Assembly: GCF_000292345.1 (NCBI RefSeq)
Contig: NZ_ALOU01000076.1
Coordinates: 1-64,000 of the forward strand
Direction of reading: 5' to 3'
From: Cupriavidus sp. BIS7
GTDB lineage: Bacteria > Pseudomonadota > Gammaproteobacteria > Burkholderiales > Burkholderiaceae
Length of the DNA stretch: 64,000 nucleotides
Shown: positions 44,940 through 54,517 of the stretch, in pieces
Position numbering within the stretch: position 1 is the first letter of the stretch
How the letters are laid out: every line of letters begins with the position of its first letter
Notes under the pieces: model-generated
Told to the model about the DNA's origin: nothing
The model's database searches: none
Seen by the model: the letters and a program-made list of their open reading frames with translations, nothing else
Made by a program: the position numbers and the translations under genes

Positions 44940-46367
44940 ATGAGCGAGTCCCTCTGCTTCCTGTCCGCCACGGAGCTGGCCGACGAAATCAGGCGCAAGC
45001 GCCTGTCCCCCGTAGACATCACCACTGCAGTCCTGGCGCGAGCGGAGCGGCTGCAAACGGAACTGAACTGCTTCATCACGCTTGACGGCGACCGCGCGAT
45101 GGATGCGGCCCGACAGGCAGAACGCGAAGTCATGGCAGGCGGGCCGCTTGGCCTGCTGCATGGCATTCCGTACACGGTGAAGGACATCGTCAATACGCAG
45201 GGCCTGCGCACAACATTCGGCGCGGTGCCGATGCGTGACAACGTGCCGCAACACGATGCGGTCTCCGTCGCCCGGTTGCGAGAGCAGGGCGCCATCCTGA
45301 TTGGCAAGACCACCACGCCAGAGTTTGGCTCCAAGTGCCTGACCGATTCGCCATTGTTCGGGCGCACGCGCAATGCCTGGAGCGCGCAGCGGACCAGTGG
45401 CGGTTCCAGCGGCGGCGCGGCGGTGGCAGTGGCAAGCGGTATCGCGCCGCTTGCGGTGGCCACAGACGGCGGCGGGTCCACGCGCATCCCGGCGGCTTGC
45501 AACGGCGTGGTCGGCATCAAGCAAAGTAATGGCGTGATTCCGCACAGCCAGGCGCAGGACCTGTTCGGCAACCAGACCTACGTCACGCCCACCACGCGCA
45601 CCGTGGCCGATACCGGACTGATGATGGCAGCGATGGCAGGCGAGCACGCGTGCGATCCGTGGTCCATCGGCGTGCCGAAGGCCGACTATGTCGATGCCGC
45701 ACGCGCGCATGGCGATCTTCGCGGCAAGCGCATTCTCTACTGCCTGGCGCCCCCGGGCCGCCCCATTGCGGCGGACGTGGCGCGTGCGTTTGAGCAGGGC
45801 CTCGCCGCGCTCGCCACGCTCGGCGCGGAGCTTGAATTGTTCGATGGCGAAGGGTTCGACAATATCGAGCCGATGTGGCGGGCCATCAACCATACGGTCT
45901 GGCGCTCGCGCTTCGTTGAGATCGTCGAACGCCACCGCGACGCGCTGAGCCCGACGTTCGTGCGTCAGGTGGAATCGGCCGCGCAGGTCAGCGGCGTGGA
46001 GTACCAGCAGGCAATGTTCGACCGCTCGCGCCTGTTCCAGCGCGTGCAATCGCTGCTGGACCGCGCCGACATGCTCGCAACGCCCACGATCATGCGCACG
46101 GCGTTGCCAATCGAACAGGATCTTTTCGGCACGATCGAGATCGATGGCCAAGCCTACGAAAACGTGCGCGCGAACTGGTTCCCGTGGACCATGCCATTCA
46201 ACATGACCGGCCATCCCGCCATCAGCCTGCCTTGCGGCTTCGGCGGCGACGGCCTGCCGATCGGGCTGCAGCTGGTTGGCCGGTTCCGCCGCGACGCAGA
46301 CCTGCTGCGCGGCGCCGCGCTGTTCGAGCAGGCCCACGGCTTCCTGGACCGCTGGCCGTCTTTCTGA
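44940..46367 (+). CDS. Amidase signature family hydrolase
   Basis: A 475-residue amidase with the Ser-cisSer-Lys triad visible as K81 (GIPYTVKDIVNTQGLR), S156/S157 (RTSGGSSGGAAVAV) and S180 (ATDGGGSTRIPA). It hydrolyses an amide to acid and ammonia. Followed after 61 bases by a Bug binding protein, which may capture the substrate or the released acid. A Liv-type importer lies downstream on the opposite strand. The substrate is unknown. Confidence 0.93.
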   Translation: MSESLCFLSATELADEIRRKRLSPVDITTAVLARAERLQTELNCFITLDGDRAMDAARQAEREVMAGGPLGLLHGIPYTVKDIVNTQGLRTTFGAVPMRDNVPQHDAVSVARLREQGAILIGKTTTPEFGSKCLTDSPLFGRTRNAWSAQRTSGGSSGGAAVAVASGIAPLAVATDGGGSTRIPAACNGVVGIKQSNGVIPHSQAQDLFGNQTYVTPTTRTVADTGLMMAAMAGEHACDPWSIGVPKADYVDAARAHGDLRGKRILYCLAPPGRPIAADVARAFEQGLAALATLGAELELFDGEGFDNIEPMWRAINHTVWRSRFVEIVERHRDALSPTFVRQVESAAQVSGVEYQQAMFDRSRLFQRVQSLLDRADMLATPTIMRTALPIEQDLFGTIEIDGQAYENVRANWFPWTMPFNMTGHPAISLPCGFGGDGLPIGLQLVGRFRRDADLLRGAALFEQAHGFLDRWPSF

Positions 46368-46428
46368 GCCTGTCCGCTTCCGCCGCTTCTGCTTCCGCTT
46401 ATTCGGCTTCAATCAGAGGATCTTCTTC

Positions 46429-47439
46429 ATGACCGTCAAGTTTCGCCCCGGCCACCCCGGCCGCACCGTTCGCCTTGCGTGGCTGCTTGGTGCTGCATTC
46501 AGCGGCCTGATGACCGCCGTTGCGCCGGCACTGGCCGCTGACGACTCGCCGATGCACATCATCGTCGGCTACGCGCCGGGTGGCGCAGCGGACAGCCTGG
46601 CGCGCATCTATGCCGAGCAACTACGCCAGGACGGGCAGGGCACGGTGATCGTGGAGAACCGCCCCGGTGCGTCGGCCCGGCTGGCGTTGGACTACGTGAA
46701 GCGGTCGAAGCCAGACGGCAAGACGATCTTCATCGGCCCGTCCCCGCTATTCACGATCTTCCCGCTCACGTACAAGTCGCTCAGCTATGACGCGGACAAG
46801 GACCTTACGCCCGTGGCCGTGCTGACCGACGTGCCGACAGCGGTGGCCGCAGGCGTGCAGCAGCCCTACAAGAACATGAAGGAGTACCTGGCCTGGGCCA
46901 AACAGCATCCCGGCAAGGCCAGCGTGGGGCTGGCCACGATCGGCAGCGCCGGGCACCTGGGCACGGTAGCGCTGGGCAAGGCCTCGGGGGTCTCCATCAC
47001 CCCGACGCCTTACCGTGGCGCATCGCCGATGCTGGTGGACGTGATTAGCGGCAATGTGTCGATTGGCTGGGACGCCGTGGCCAGCATGATGTCGCTCTAC
47101 AAGGGCGGCAAGCTGCAACTGCTGGGTGTCAGCGGCACGCGCCGCGCCAAGGCGTTGCCGGAAGTGCCGACGATGAAGGAACAGGGCATCAACCAGTATG
47201 AGTTCGCCACAAGCTGGTACGGCGCCTTCGTGCCGGCTGGCACGCCCACCGCCGAACAGGCGAAGCTTGAAAAGGCATTCCTCCACGCCTCGGCCAATAC
47301 GTCCAGTGCGGCCAAGCTTGAAGCGCTGGGCCTGGAGGTGAACGCACAGCCCGGCGACGCAGCCCGCAAGCGCATCCAGACGGAACGCGCGGCATGGAAG
47401 CCGATTGTCGAGTCCACCGGCTTCGTGGCGGAGGACTGA
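46429..47439 (+). CDS. Bug-family periplasmic solute-binding protein
   Basis: A 336-residue protein with a signal peptide (GLMTAVAPALAAD) and Bug hallmarks MHIIVGYAPGGAADSLARI and GTVIVENRPGASARLALDYV. AGAGGA lies eight bases before ATG 46429. Its partner membrane proteins are absent here. Co-transcription with the amidase suggests a carboxamide or carboxylate ligand (inference). Confidence 0.93.
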   Translation: MTVKFRPGHPGRTVRLAWLLGAAFSGLMTAVAPALAADDSPMHIIVGYAPGGAADSLARIYAEQLRQDGQGTVIVENRPGASARLALDYVKRSKPDGKTIFIGPSPLFTIFPLTYKSLSYDADKDLTPVAVLTDVPTAVAAGVQQPYKNMKEYLAWAKQHPGKASVGLATIGSAGHLGTVALGKASGVSITPTPYRGASPMLVDVISGNVSIGWDAVASMMSLYKGGKLQLLGVSGTRRAKALPEVPTMKEQGINQYEFATSWYGAFVPAGTPTAEQAKLEKAFLHASANTSSAAKLEALGLEVNAQPGDAARKRIQTERAAWKPIVESTGFVAED

Positions 47440-47468
47440 GCGGCGCGCAGGAACCGCTCAGGCTCCCA

Positions 47469-48179
47469 TCACGCTCCCGCGCTGGCGCCAGTGAGCTGTC
47501 GGACGCGGTCCTCGTCGGCGGCAAGTTCGTGGGAGCTGCCTGAGTAGACGATGGCGCCGTCGTCCAGCACGTACGCGTCATCGGCAATTTCAAGGCTCAT
47601 GCGCGCGTTCTGCTCCACCAGCAGTACCGAGATGCCTTCGTCGCGCATCTTCGACACCACGCGGAATACCTCCCGGACGATCAGCGGCGCCAGCCCCTGC
47701 GACGGCTCATCGAGAATCAGCAGGCGGGGGTTGAGCAGCAGCGCGCGACCGATCGACAGCATCTCCTGCTCGCCGCCGGAAAGCTGGCGCCCGCGGCTGG
47801 CCTTGCGTTCGGCCAGACGCGGAAACAGTTCGTAGATGCGGGCAATCGTCCAGGGTCCGCCGCGCTCCAGCGGCACCTTCAGGTTTTCCTCGACGCTCAG
47901 GTTGGCGAAGATGCGGCGCCCCTCGGGCACATAGCCAACGCCGAGCGATGCAATGCGATAGGCCGGCCATCGCGTGGTCTCTGCGCCAAAGATCGTCACC
48001 TGTCCCTGCCGCGCCTGTGTCAGGCCCATCAGCGTGCGCAGCGTGGTGGTCTTGCCGGCGCCATTGCGCCCCAGCAATGCCGTAATGCGGCCTTCGGCCA
48101 CGTCAAGGCTGACACCGTGCAGGATATGGCTCTTGCCATAGTAGGTTTGCAGGCCATTGGCGCTGAGGGCGTTAGTCAT
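47469..48179 (-). CDS. livF: Branched-chain-type ABC transporter ATPase LivF
   Basis: A 236-residue ATPase with Walker A LLGRNGAGKTTTLRTLMG, GYVPEGRRIFANLSVEENL, signature LSGGEQEMLSIGRAL and Walker B LLILDEPSQGLAPL, all typical of LivF. Last gene of the liv operon; its start overlaps the livG stop by four bases. Confidence 0.94.
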   Translation of the reverse strand: MTNALSANGLQTYYGKSHILHGVSLDVAEGRITALLGRNGAGKTTTLRTLMGLTQARQGQVTIFGAETTRWPAYRIASLGVGYVPEGRRIFANLSVEENLKVPLERGGPWTIARIYELFPRLAERKASRGRQLSGGEQEMLSIGRALLLNPRLLILDEPSQGLAPLIVREVFRVVSKMRDEGISVLLVEQNARMSLEIADDAYVLDDGAIVYSGSSHELAADEDRVRQLTGASAGA

Positions 48180-48925
48180 GCGGCGCTGCCGAGATAGGCG
48201 GCCTGCACGGCCTCGTTGGCGGCAATCGCTTCGGCGTTGCCTTCGGCCAGCAGCCTGCCCTGGTCAAGCACGGTGATGCGATCGGCAAGGTGGAACACCA
48301 CGCGCATGTCGTGCTCGATCAGTACGATCGCAAAACTGCCTTCGCGATGCAGACGGGCGATCAACTGCATGACCTCATCGGTCTCCTGGTCGCCCATTCC
48401 GGCAGTGGGTTCATCGAGCAACAGCAGGCGCGGCCGCAGCGCCAGCGCCATCGCAATTTCGACCGAGCGCTGCTCGCCGTGCGAAAGTTCGCCGACCAGC
48501 CGGCCCGCGCGCGCGTCCAGCGCGGTCAGTTCCAGCGTCTGCTCGGCAAGCTTGCGAATGGTGGCCCTTTCCGCGCGGCTGAGCCACGGGCGCAGGCGAT
48601 AGCCCTCCATGACTTCCGTGCTGATGCGCACGTTTTCAAACACCGTGAGTTCCGGAAAGATCTCCGTGATCTGGAACGTGCGTGCAATGCCCGCTGCGAC
48701 GCGCCGGTATGCGGGCAGCCCCGTGATGTCGCGGCCTTCGAACAGGATCGATCCCGCCGTTGGCGCGAACATGCCGCTGATGAGATTGAAGAACGTGGTC
48801 TTGCCGGCGCCGTTCGGCCCGATGATCGCGCGCAGCTCGCCCGGCTCCACGGCCAGCGAAACCTCGCGCACCGCGGCCAGGCTGCCGAAACGCTTGCTCA
48901 CGTTCCTGACTTCCAGCAGGCTCAT
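48176..48925 (-). CDS. livG: Branched-chain-type ABC transporter ATPase LivG
   Basis: A 249-residue ATPase with Walker A IGPNGAGKTTFFNLISG, the LivG segment GIARTFQITEIFPELTVFEN, signature LSHGEQRSVEIAMAL and Walker B LLLLDEPTAGMG. Start at ATG 48925, overlapping the livM stop. The open frame continues upstream to 49855, but only as a shadow of livM. Confidence 0.94.
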   Translation of the reverse strand: MSLLEVRNVSKRFGSLAAVREVSLAVEPGELRAIIGPNGAGKTTFFNLISGMFAPTAGSILFEGRDITGLPAYRRVAAGIARTFQITEIFPELTVFENVRISTEVMEGYRLRPWLSRAERATIRKLAEQTLELTALDARAGRLVGELSHGEQRSVEIAMALALRPRLLLLDEPTAGMGDQETDEVMQLIARLHREGSFAIVLIEHDMRVVFHLADRITVLDQGRLLAEGNAEAIAANEAVQAAYLGSAA

Positions 48926-49881
48926 GACTCGCCCCGGTTGCGGATAAAGCCGAGCAGCCCGCGCGGGAAGAACAGCACGATCGCCACGAACAGCATGCCG
49001 ACGAACGACATCCAGTTGATGGTGATGCTCGACAGGTAGTCCTGCAGCACGACGAACACTGCGGCCCCGAGCAGCGGCCCCCAGAAATTGCGCATGCCGC
49101 CCATGACCGCCATCATCACGAAATCGCCGGACTGGCTGTAGTGCAGGCCGCGCGGATCGGCAAAGTTGTTCAGCAACGCGTAGAGTGCCCCGGCGAAACC
49201 CATGAAGAAGCAGGACAGCGTAAATGCGATCCAGATATGCCGGTCCACCGGAATGCCAAGAAAGCGCGCGCGGCGCTCGTTCTCGCGGATGGCGATCATC
49301 GTGCGGCCGAATGGCGAGCGCAGGATAAAGGCCATCAGCCCGGCCGCCAGCGCAAGGCACAGCAGGACGAAGTAATAGAACGCGTTCGCGTCGGACAGGA
49401 TATCGATTGTGGCCACGCCCAGATGCAGCGGCTGGCGCGAAAATCCGCGCAGGCCATCGTCGCCGCCGGTCACGGAACTCCACTGGAATGCGATGTAGTA
49501 GAACACCTGCCCGAAGGCAATCGTGACCATGGCGAAGTAGACACCACGGCGCCGCGCAATCAGCGCACCGAGCAAGGCACCGGCAATGCCGCCGAGCAAC
49601 GTGCCGCACAGCAGCGCAAGCGGTGTGCTCGCGGCCAGGAACTTCAACGCGAAGCCCGCGCCATAGGCGCCCAGCCCGAAGTAGGCCGCGTGGCCGAACG
49701 AAAGCACGCCGGTGAAACCCAGCAGGAAGTTGACCGACATGGCAGCCAGTCCGAGTACGAGCACGCGCGTGCCCAGCGCGGTATAGCCGCCCAGCGGCGG
49801 CATCCAGTAGGGCGCAAGCAGCAGCGCCACCCAGATTGCAAGGGCGCCGGCCCATCCGCGTGGCAGCGCATGGTTGCTCAT
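48922..49881 (-). CDS. livM: Branched-chain-type ABC transporter permease LivM
   Basis: A 319-residue permease with about nine helices: LLGFTGVLSFGHAAYFGLGA and AIRENERRARFLGIPVDRHI are LivM signatures, and the end VAIVLFFPRGLLGFIRNRG is typical. ATGA overlaps on both sides couple it to livH and livG. Confidence 0.94.
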   Translation of the reverse strand: MSNHALPRGWAGALAIWVALLLAPYWMPPLGGYTALGTRVLVLGLAAMSVNFLLGFTGVLSFGHAAYFGLGAYGAGFALKFLAASTPLALLCGTLLGGIAGALLGALIARRRGVYFAMVTIAFGQVFYYIAFQWSSVTGGDDGLRGFSRQPLHLGVATIDILSDANAFYYFVLLCLALAAGLMAFILRSPFGRTMIAIRENERRARFLGIPVDRHIWIAFTLSCFFMGFAGALYALLNNFADPRGLHYSQSGDFVMMAVMGGMRNFWGPLLGAAVFVVLQDYLSSITINWMSFVGMLFVAIVLFFPRGLLGFIRNRGES

Positions 49882-50747
49882 GTCAGCATGCCTTCCTCGC
49901 CCAGCAGGCCACGTGGGCGCAAGAGCAGTACCACGGCCATCAGCACGTACATGACGGCCTCGCTGGCAGCCGGCAGGAATACGGCGGTGATGCCGGACGC
50001 GACACCGATCAGCAATCCGCCCAGCAGTGTGCCCGTCAGGCTGCCGACACCTCCTACGATGATGGCGATGAAACTCGGCATCAGCAGGCCGGTGCCCATG
50101 GTCGGCTCCAGGCCAAGCTGGCCCGCGGCAAGCACGCCGCTCAGGCCGGCCAGGAATATCCCCACGGCGAAGTTCAGCGTGCGCAGCCTGCCCACGTTGA
50201 TGCCAAGCGCCGACACCGTTTCAAGGTCAAGCGTGCCAGCCCGTATGCGAATGCCAAGGCGCGTATAGCGCAGCAGCACGAAGAGCAGGGTGACTGTTAC
50301 CGCCACGGTGCCGACCATGAACAGCCGATAGCCCGTGATGAAGAAAAGATCGTTGCTCAGCGGCTGCGCAAGTACCTCCGGAATCGTGACCGGCTTGCCC
50401 TGCGCGCCCCAGATGTAGCGCGTGCCGTCCTCGAAGACAAACGCCAGGCCGAACGTCAGCAGCAGGCTGTACAGCGGGTCGCGTCCGTAGACGCGGCGGA
50501 TCAGCGTGCGTTCCAGAATCAGGCCAATCAGCGCGGTCAGCGGCGGGGCAATCAGCAATGCGCCCCAGAATCCGACATAGGGCGTGATCGTGTAGGCGAT
50601 ATACCCGCCAATGACCAGGAATCCGCCATGCGCGAAGTTGATGACGTTGCTAAGGTTGAGAATCAGCGAGAGGCCGAGCGCCATCAGCACGTAGAACGCG
50701 CCGATGATCAGGCCGTTGGTAATGTTGAACAGGAGAAGCTGCGTCAT
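49878..50747 (-). CDS. livH: Branched-chain-type ABC transporter permease LivH
   Basis: A 289-residue permease: NGLIIGAFYVLMALGLSLIL and NVINFAHGGFLVIGGYIAYT at the start, LGIRIRAGTLDLETVSALGI in the loop, and GVASGITAVFLPAASEAVMY near the end. It starts 43 bases after the binding-protein gene. Confidence 0.94.
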   Translation of the reverse strand: MTQLLLFNITNGLIIGAFYVLMALGLSLILNLSNVINFAHGGFLVIGGYIAYTITPYVGFWGALLIAPPLTALIGLILERTLIRRVYGRDPLYSLLLTFGLAFVFEDGTRYIWGAQGKPVTIPEVLAQPLSNDLFFITGYRLFMVGTVAVTVTLLFVLLRYTRLGIRIRAGTLDLETVSALGINVGRLRTLNFAVGIFLAGLSGVLAAGQLGLEPTMGTGLLMPSFIAIIVGGVGSLTGTLLGGLLIGVASGITAVFLPAASEAVMYVLMAVVLLLRPRGLLGEEGMLT

Positions 50748-50790
50748 CGCCGCAGGTCACGGGGCGTTGTCCGGGGCAATGTCCCGGACT

Positions 50791-52050
50791 TCAGGCCGGC
50801 CATTTCAGCGTGCAGCCCGTGGCGTTCTCCGGCGGCGCGGTCTTGTCGCCGGGCACCAGGCTGTCCACGCGGAACAGGTCCTCGGGGTCGCCCTTCGGGG
50901 TGGAGATCACCTCGCCCACGAAGGCCGTCGTCATCAACTGGTGGTCTCCCTTGCGATAGTAGGACTTGTAAGGCTGCAGCCGGATATCGTCGGGCAGTTC
51001 GAAGCCGCCGAGCGCCTCGGCCAGCTTCTTCGCGTCCAGACTCTTTTCACGGTTGGCGATGGCAGCCAGCGTATGCACCGACGTATAGCCGAACCAGTGG
51101 CGTGCGGTGGGCACCTTGCCGCCGTTCACCTTGCGGATGTCGGCGACGAACTTGTCGACACCGGCAACGCCAGGCTGCTTCCAGTACCACTCGAACATCC
51201 AGGCACCGACGCGCGCCTCTGGCGGCATCGCCTCAACTGATTCGAGTTCCTGCTGAAGCCCGGCAACGTGAATCTGCTTGTTGATGCCGAACTGCGCGAT
51301 CTGCTTGAGGCAGTTGACCATGTCCGAGCCCTGCGACAACACCAGCAGCACGTCCGGCTTCGCCGCGCGCGCCTTGATCAGGTAGGCGGAGAAATCGGTG
51401 GTGCCCAGCGGGGCCAGCTCATTGCCGGTCATCGTGCCGCCCAGTTTCTGCAGATCCGCGAGCGCGGCCTTCTGCAGCGTGTGGCCAAACGCATAGTCCG
51501 GTGTAATGAAGTGCCATTTCTTGCCGTACTTGCTGAACAGCAGGCCGGCTACCGCGTTGGCCTCCATCGTGGTGGTGTTGCAGACGCGGAAGACGTTCCA
51601 CTTGCAGTCGCTGCCGGTGATCGTATCGGTGTGGCCGCCCGAGACGATATGGAGCACCTTCTTCTCGTTGCTGACCTGGGAGATGGCCTGCGCGATGCCC
51701 GAATTCACATCGCCGATCAGGAAGGTGACCTGGTCCCGCTCAATCAGCTTGCGCGCCTTCTGCACGCCGGTCCCGACATCGTTCGCGGAATCCTCCACCA
51801 GCAGCTCGATTGGCCGGCCGAGTATGCCCCCCTTGGCATTGATCTGCTGGACTGCGAGCCGGGCCCCGGTGACTTCATTCTGTGCGACGGCGGCATAGGC
51901 GCCCGTCAGCGGATCGACCATGCCGATCCGCAGCGGCGATTCGCCCCGTGCGCTGATGATGAACGGCGGCGCGAGCTGCAATGCGGTGACGGCGGCGGCG
52001 CCCTTGAGCAGCGTACGCCGGCCCGGTTGAATGCGATGCGAGGTTGTCAC
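50791..52050 (-). CDS. Periplasmic amide/amino-acid-type binding protein with Tat-like signal
   Basis: A 419-residue LivK/UrtA-class binding protein. It starts at GTG 52050 with a strong GGAGGGGG upstream. The N-terminus has a twin-arginine motif (GRRTLLKGAAAVTALQLAPP), then SPLRIGMVDPLTGAYAAVAQ, GARLAVQQINAKGGILGRPI and GDVNSGIAQAISQVSNEKKV. The Tat signal and this subgroup are frequent among urea- or amide-binding relatives. With an amidase next door an amide ligand is possible, but the ligand is not determined by sequence. First gene of the liv operon. Confidence 0.9.
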   Translation of the reverse strand: MTTSHRIQPGRRTLLKGAAAVTALQLAPPFIISARGESPLRIGMVDPLTGAYAAVAQNEVTGARLAVQQINAKGGILGRPIELLVEDSANDVGTGVQKARKLIERDQVTFLIGDVNSGIAQAISQVSNEKKVLHIVSGGHTDTITGSDCKWNVFRVCNTTTMEANAVAGLLFSKYGKKWHFITPDYAFGHTLQKAALADLQKLGGTMTGNELAPLGTTDFSAYLIKARAAKPDVLLVLSQGSDMVNCLKQIAQFGINKQIHVAGLQQELESVEAMPPEARVGAWMFEWYWKQPGVAGVDKFVADIRKVNGGKVPTARHWFGYTSVHTLAAIANREKSLDAKKLAEALGGFELPDDIRLQPYKSYYRKGDHQLMTTAFVGEVISTPKGDPEDLFRVDSLVPGDKTAPPENATGCTLKWPA

Positions 52051-52257
52051 GGTGCCCCCTCCGATCTGCAGGTGGAACCGCCCAAGGTGCCGGGTGTGCC
52101 GGATGCGGGACATGCCCGTCCGGTGCCGGCACAGGCGGATAAGCCTTCGGCTACACAAGCTTAGGCGTGTCGATTGTGGGGCACAAGGAAACGCAAGGTG
52201 CGGTGGCGGTAGAAGCGTGGTAAAGCGCTCAGAACGATGCTTTACCGTGCATGAACG

Positions 52258-52296
52258 AAAAAGCCGGCCGGAGGCGACATGCGCCACCCGGCCGGC
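52258..52296 (-). terminator. Rho-independent terminator of the glutamate decarboxylase gene
   Basis: Perfect 9-bp GC stem (52263-52271 with 52288-52296) plus an inner GGCG/CGCC pairing. On the minus strand it is followed by TTTTT, about 33 bases past the gadB stop. Confidence 0.9.
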
Positions 52297-52328
52297 CTGG
52301 GCTGCGGTTCAGGCCCCGGCTTGCGCCG

Positions 52329-53711
52329 TCAGCACTTCACCGGTGTGGACTGCGCCTCGGCGTGCTTGTGCAGTGCCGGCGGCTTGGCATTGCCGCCGTT
52401 TTCCTCCAGGAATTTGCACGCACTGATGATGTCGTTGGCCAGCAGGTTTGCCACGTTGTGATTGACGTGCGGCCGTACCACCACGCGCAGGCTGGTGACC
52501 GACTCGGCATTGGGAGGCATCGTATATGCGGAGAGCACCCAGCCTTTTTCGCGAACCTTGTTGGAGACGTCGAACTCGTTGAAATTCTTGAATTTCTTGT
52601 TGAGCGTCACGGCCACCACCGGGATGCGCTGCGTGGTGTTCATGATTTCGAAGTACCCGCTGTCCACCAGTTTCTGGCGCAGGAAGATCGCGTTATCCAG
52701 CGTGTGTTGCATGATGCGCTTGTACCCATCGAACCCTAGCCGCAGGAACTGGTAGTACTGCACCGCCACCTGGAACGCATTGCGGCTGAAGTTCAACGTG
52801 GCCGTGGGCATTTCACCGCCGAGGTAGTTCACATAGAACACCAGTTCCTCGTTGAAGATCTTCCGCTCGCGGAACACCACCCAGCCGAGCCCCGGGGGCG
52901 TCAGACCGTACTTGTGGCCCGAGGCGTTGATCGACTGCACGCGCGGCAGGCGGAAGTCCCACTTGTAGTCGGGGTAGAGGAACGGATTGACGAAGCCGCC
53001 GGAGGCGCCATCGATATGCATGGGGATCGAGATACCGGTGCGCTTCTCGTACGCGTCCAGCCAGTCATGGATGCCCTGGATGTCGTCATCCTCGCCGGTG
53101 AAGGTCTGGCCTGCAATGGCCACGACGCAGATCGTGTTCTCGTCGACATACTTGTCCAGGTCCTCGGCGGTCAGGCAGTAGTTGCCCGGCTTGAGCGGCA
53201 CGATGCGCGGCTCCACGTCGAAGTACCGCAGGAACTTCTTCCACACGATCTGCACGTTGCCGCCCGTCACCATATTGGGCCGCGTGGCGTCCTTGCCTTC
53301 GGCCTGCCGACGCTGGCGCCAGTTCCACTTGTGCGCCAGCCCCCCCAGCATGCATGCCTCGGACGAACCTACCGTGCACGTGCCATACGGCTCGACATCC
53401 TTCGGGCCGTTCCACAGTTCGTGGAGCCAGCGCACCATGCGGCCTTCCATGGCAAACAGCCGTGGATACATGTCATGGTCGATATAGTTCTTGAAGATAT
53501 TGCGCGCGGCCACTTCCTTTGCCTCAGGTTCTGCAAAGGTGGTGACGAAGGACGACATATTGAGCATTGGGTTGGTGTCGGTCCATTCATCACTGATTAC
53601 GATCGCTGCTGCTGCGTTGGCCGATATGCCTTCGCGCGGGAAGACATCTTCAGGCACCTCGTAATTGAACTGGTCGTACGGTGTGACCTTTTGCTCTTGC
53701 ATGTCGCTCAT
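52329..53711 (-). CDS. gadB: Glutamate decarboxylase
   Basis: PLP enzyme of 460 residues converting glutamate to GABA and CO2 while consuming a proton. It contains WTDTNPMLNMSSFVTTFAEP, YGTCTVGSSEACMLGGLAHK, PMHIDGASGGFVNPFLYPD and the PLP lysine in SINASGHKYGLTPPGLGWV. Start at ATG 53711 with AAGGGG upstream; the frame extends much further upstream without similarity. No GadC-type Glu/GABA antiporter is adjacent, so its role may be GABA formation or acid tolerance with a distant transporter. Confidence 0.97.
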   Translation of the reverse strand: MSDMQEQKVTPYDQFNYEVPEDVFPREGISANAAAAIVISDEWTDTNPMLNMSSFVTTFAEPEAKEVAARNIFKNYIDHDMYPRLFAMEGRMVRWLHELWNGPKDVEPYGTCTVGSSEACMLGGLAHKWNWRQRRQAEGKDATRPNMVTGGNVQIVWKKFLRYFDVEPRIVPLKPGNYCLTAEDLDKYVDENTICVVAIAGQTFTGEDDDIQGIHDWLDAYEKRTGISIPMHIDGASGGFVNPFLYPDYKWDFRLPRVQSINASGHKYGLTPPGLGWVVFRERKIFNEELVFYVNYLGGEMPTATLNFSRNAFQVAVQYYQFLRLGFDGYKRIMQHTLDNAIFLRQKLVDSGYFEIMNTTQRIPVVAVTLNKKFKNFNEFDVSNKVREKGWVLSAYTMPPNAESVTSLRVVVRPHVNHNVANLLANDIISACKFLEENGGNAKPPALHKHAEAQSTPVKC

Positions 53712-54103
53712 GGATACCCCTTGTAATGTTGACATGGCGAGAACCAGCGGCAAGACATCCAACCGTGGCGCGGTGGCACCGATAGGAGGGAGATCGATCC
53801 GATGCTGAAAGCGCGGGAGGGACGGGCAGGCGCTGGCTGCAGGGCCGTGGCTCGGGTCGATGCACCTCGGGCCGCGCGGCTTCCAACGAGTATAGGAGGG
53901 AGTCCCTCTACGGTTTATTGTGCTTTGGGCCAATATGCACACAAAAAAGTGATGCGAAATGAAAGCGCAACCGGCGATGGGAAAGCTATACTCGCCGACA
54001 CTGTCCGCTGCCGAATATCTTTCGTATCCGGTTATTCCATTCGGCAATCTGATGCGTCCAAATCTGCAGTGAAATCCGTGGGTATTCCTGAGGAGAATCT
54101 GGC
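53712..54103. other. AT-richer divergent intergenic region
   Basis: This 392-bp gap between gadB and the DUF1801 gene has no convincing gene. From about 53890 it is clearly AT-richer than the flanking coding DNA, suggesting promoter DNA or a recently acquired segment that includes the next gene. I could not place -35/-10 elements with confidence. Confidence 0.5.
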
Positions 54104-54502
54104 ATGAAGACGAATGAGTTGCCGAAAGGCGAATCACCCTCTGCGCTGATCGACGGGAGAATCCGGGAACTGGCCGACTGGCGTGGCGAAATGCTGGGCC
54201 GGCTCCGGGACCTGGTAAAGCAAGCGGACCCGGAAGTCGTGGAGGAATGGAAATGGAGAGGCGTTCCGGTGTGGTCGCATGGCGGAATAATCTGCACCGG
54301 CGAGACCTATAAGAACGTCGTGAAAATGACATTCGCAAAAGGTGCGTCACTGGATGACCCTTCGCGCCTGTTCAATTCCAGTCTTGATGGGAATACAAGA
54401 CGGGCAATCGATTTTCACGAAGGCGAAGCGATCAACGAAGCCGCATTGAAATCGCTGATTCGCGCCGCCGTTGCCCTGAACCTGTCCAAGGTCAGGAAAT
54501 AG
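54104..54502 (+). CDS. DUF1801 domain protein
   Basis: A 132-residue protein of the YdhG/DUF1801 family: LGRLRDLVKQADPEVVEEWK, GVPVWSHGGIICTGETYKN and LIRAAVALNLSKVRK. The function of the family is unclear. GAGGAG lies close to the ATG. Its base composition is AT-richer than the neighbours, possibly a sign of transfer. It converges with the hydrolase at 54518. Confidence 0.85.
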   Translation: MKTNELPKGESPSALIDGRIRELADWRGEMLGRLRDLVKQADPEVVEEWKWRGVPVWSHGGIICTGETYKNVVKMTFAKGASLDDPSRLFNSSLDGNTRRAIDFHEGEAINEAALKSLIRAAVALNLSKVRK

Positions 54503-54517
54503 TAGGCCACCACGCGC

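Noticed and set aside
48926-49855. N-terminal extension of livG to a 559-codon frame
   Set aside because: It is livM read in another frame; the normal LivG start is at 48925.
53712-54350. N-terminal extension of glutamate decarboxylase
   Set aside because: No similarity, and a good ribosome binding site exists for ATG 53711.
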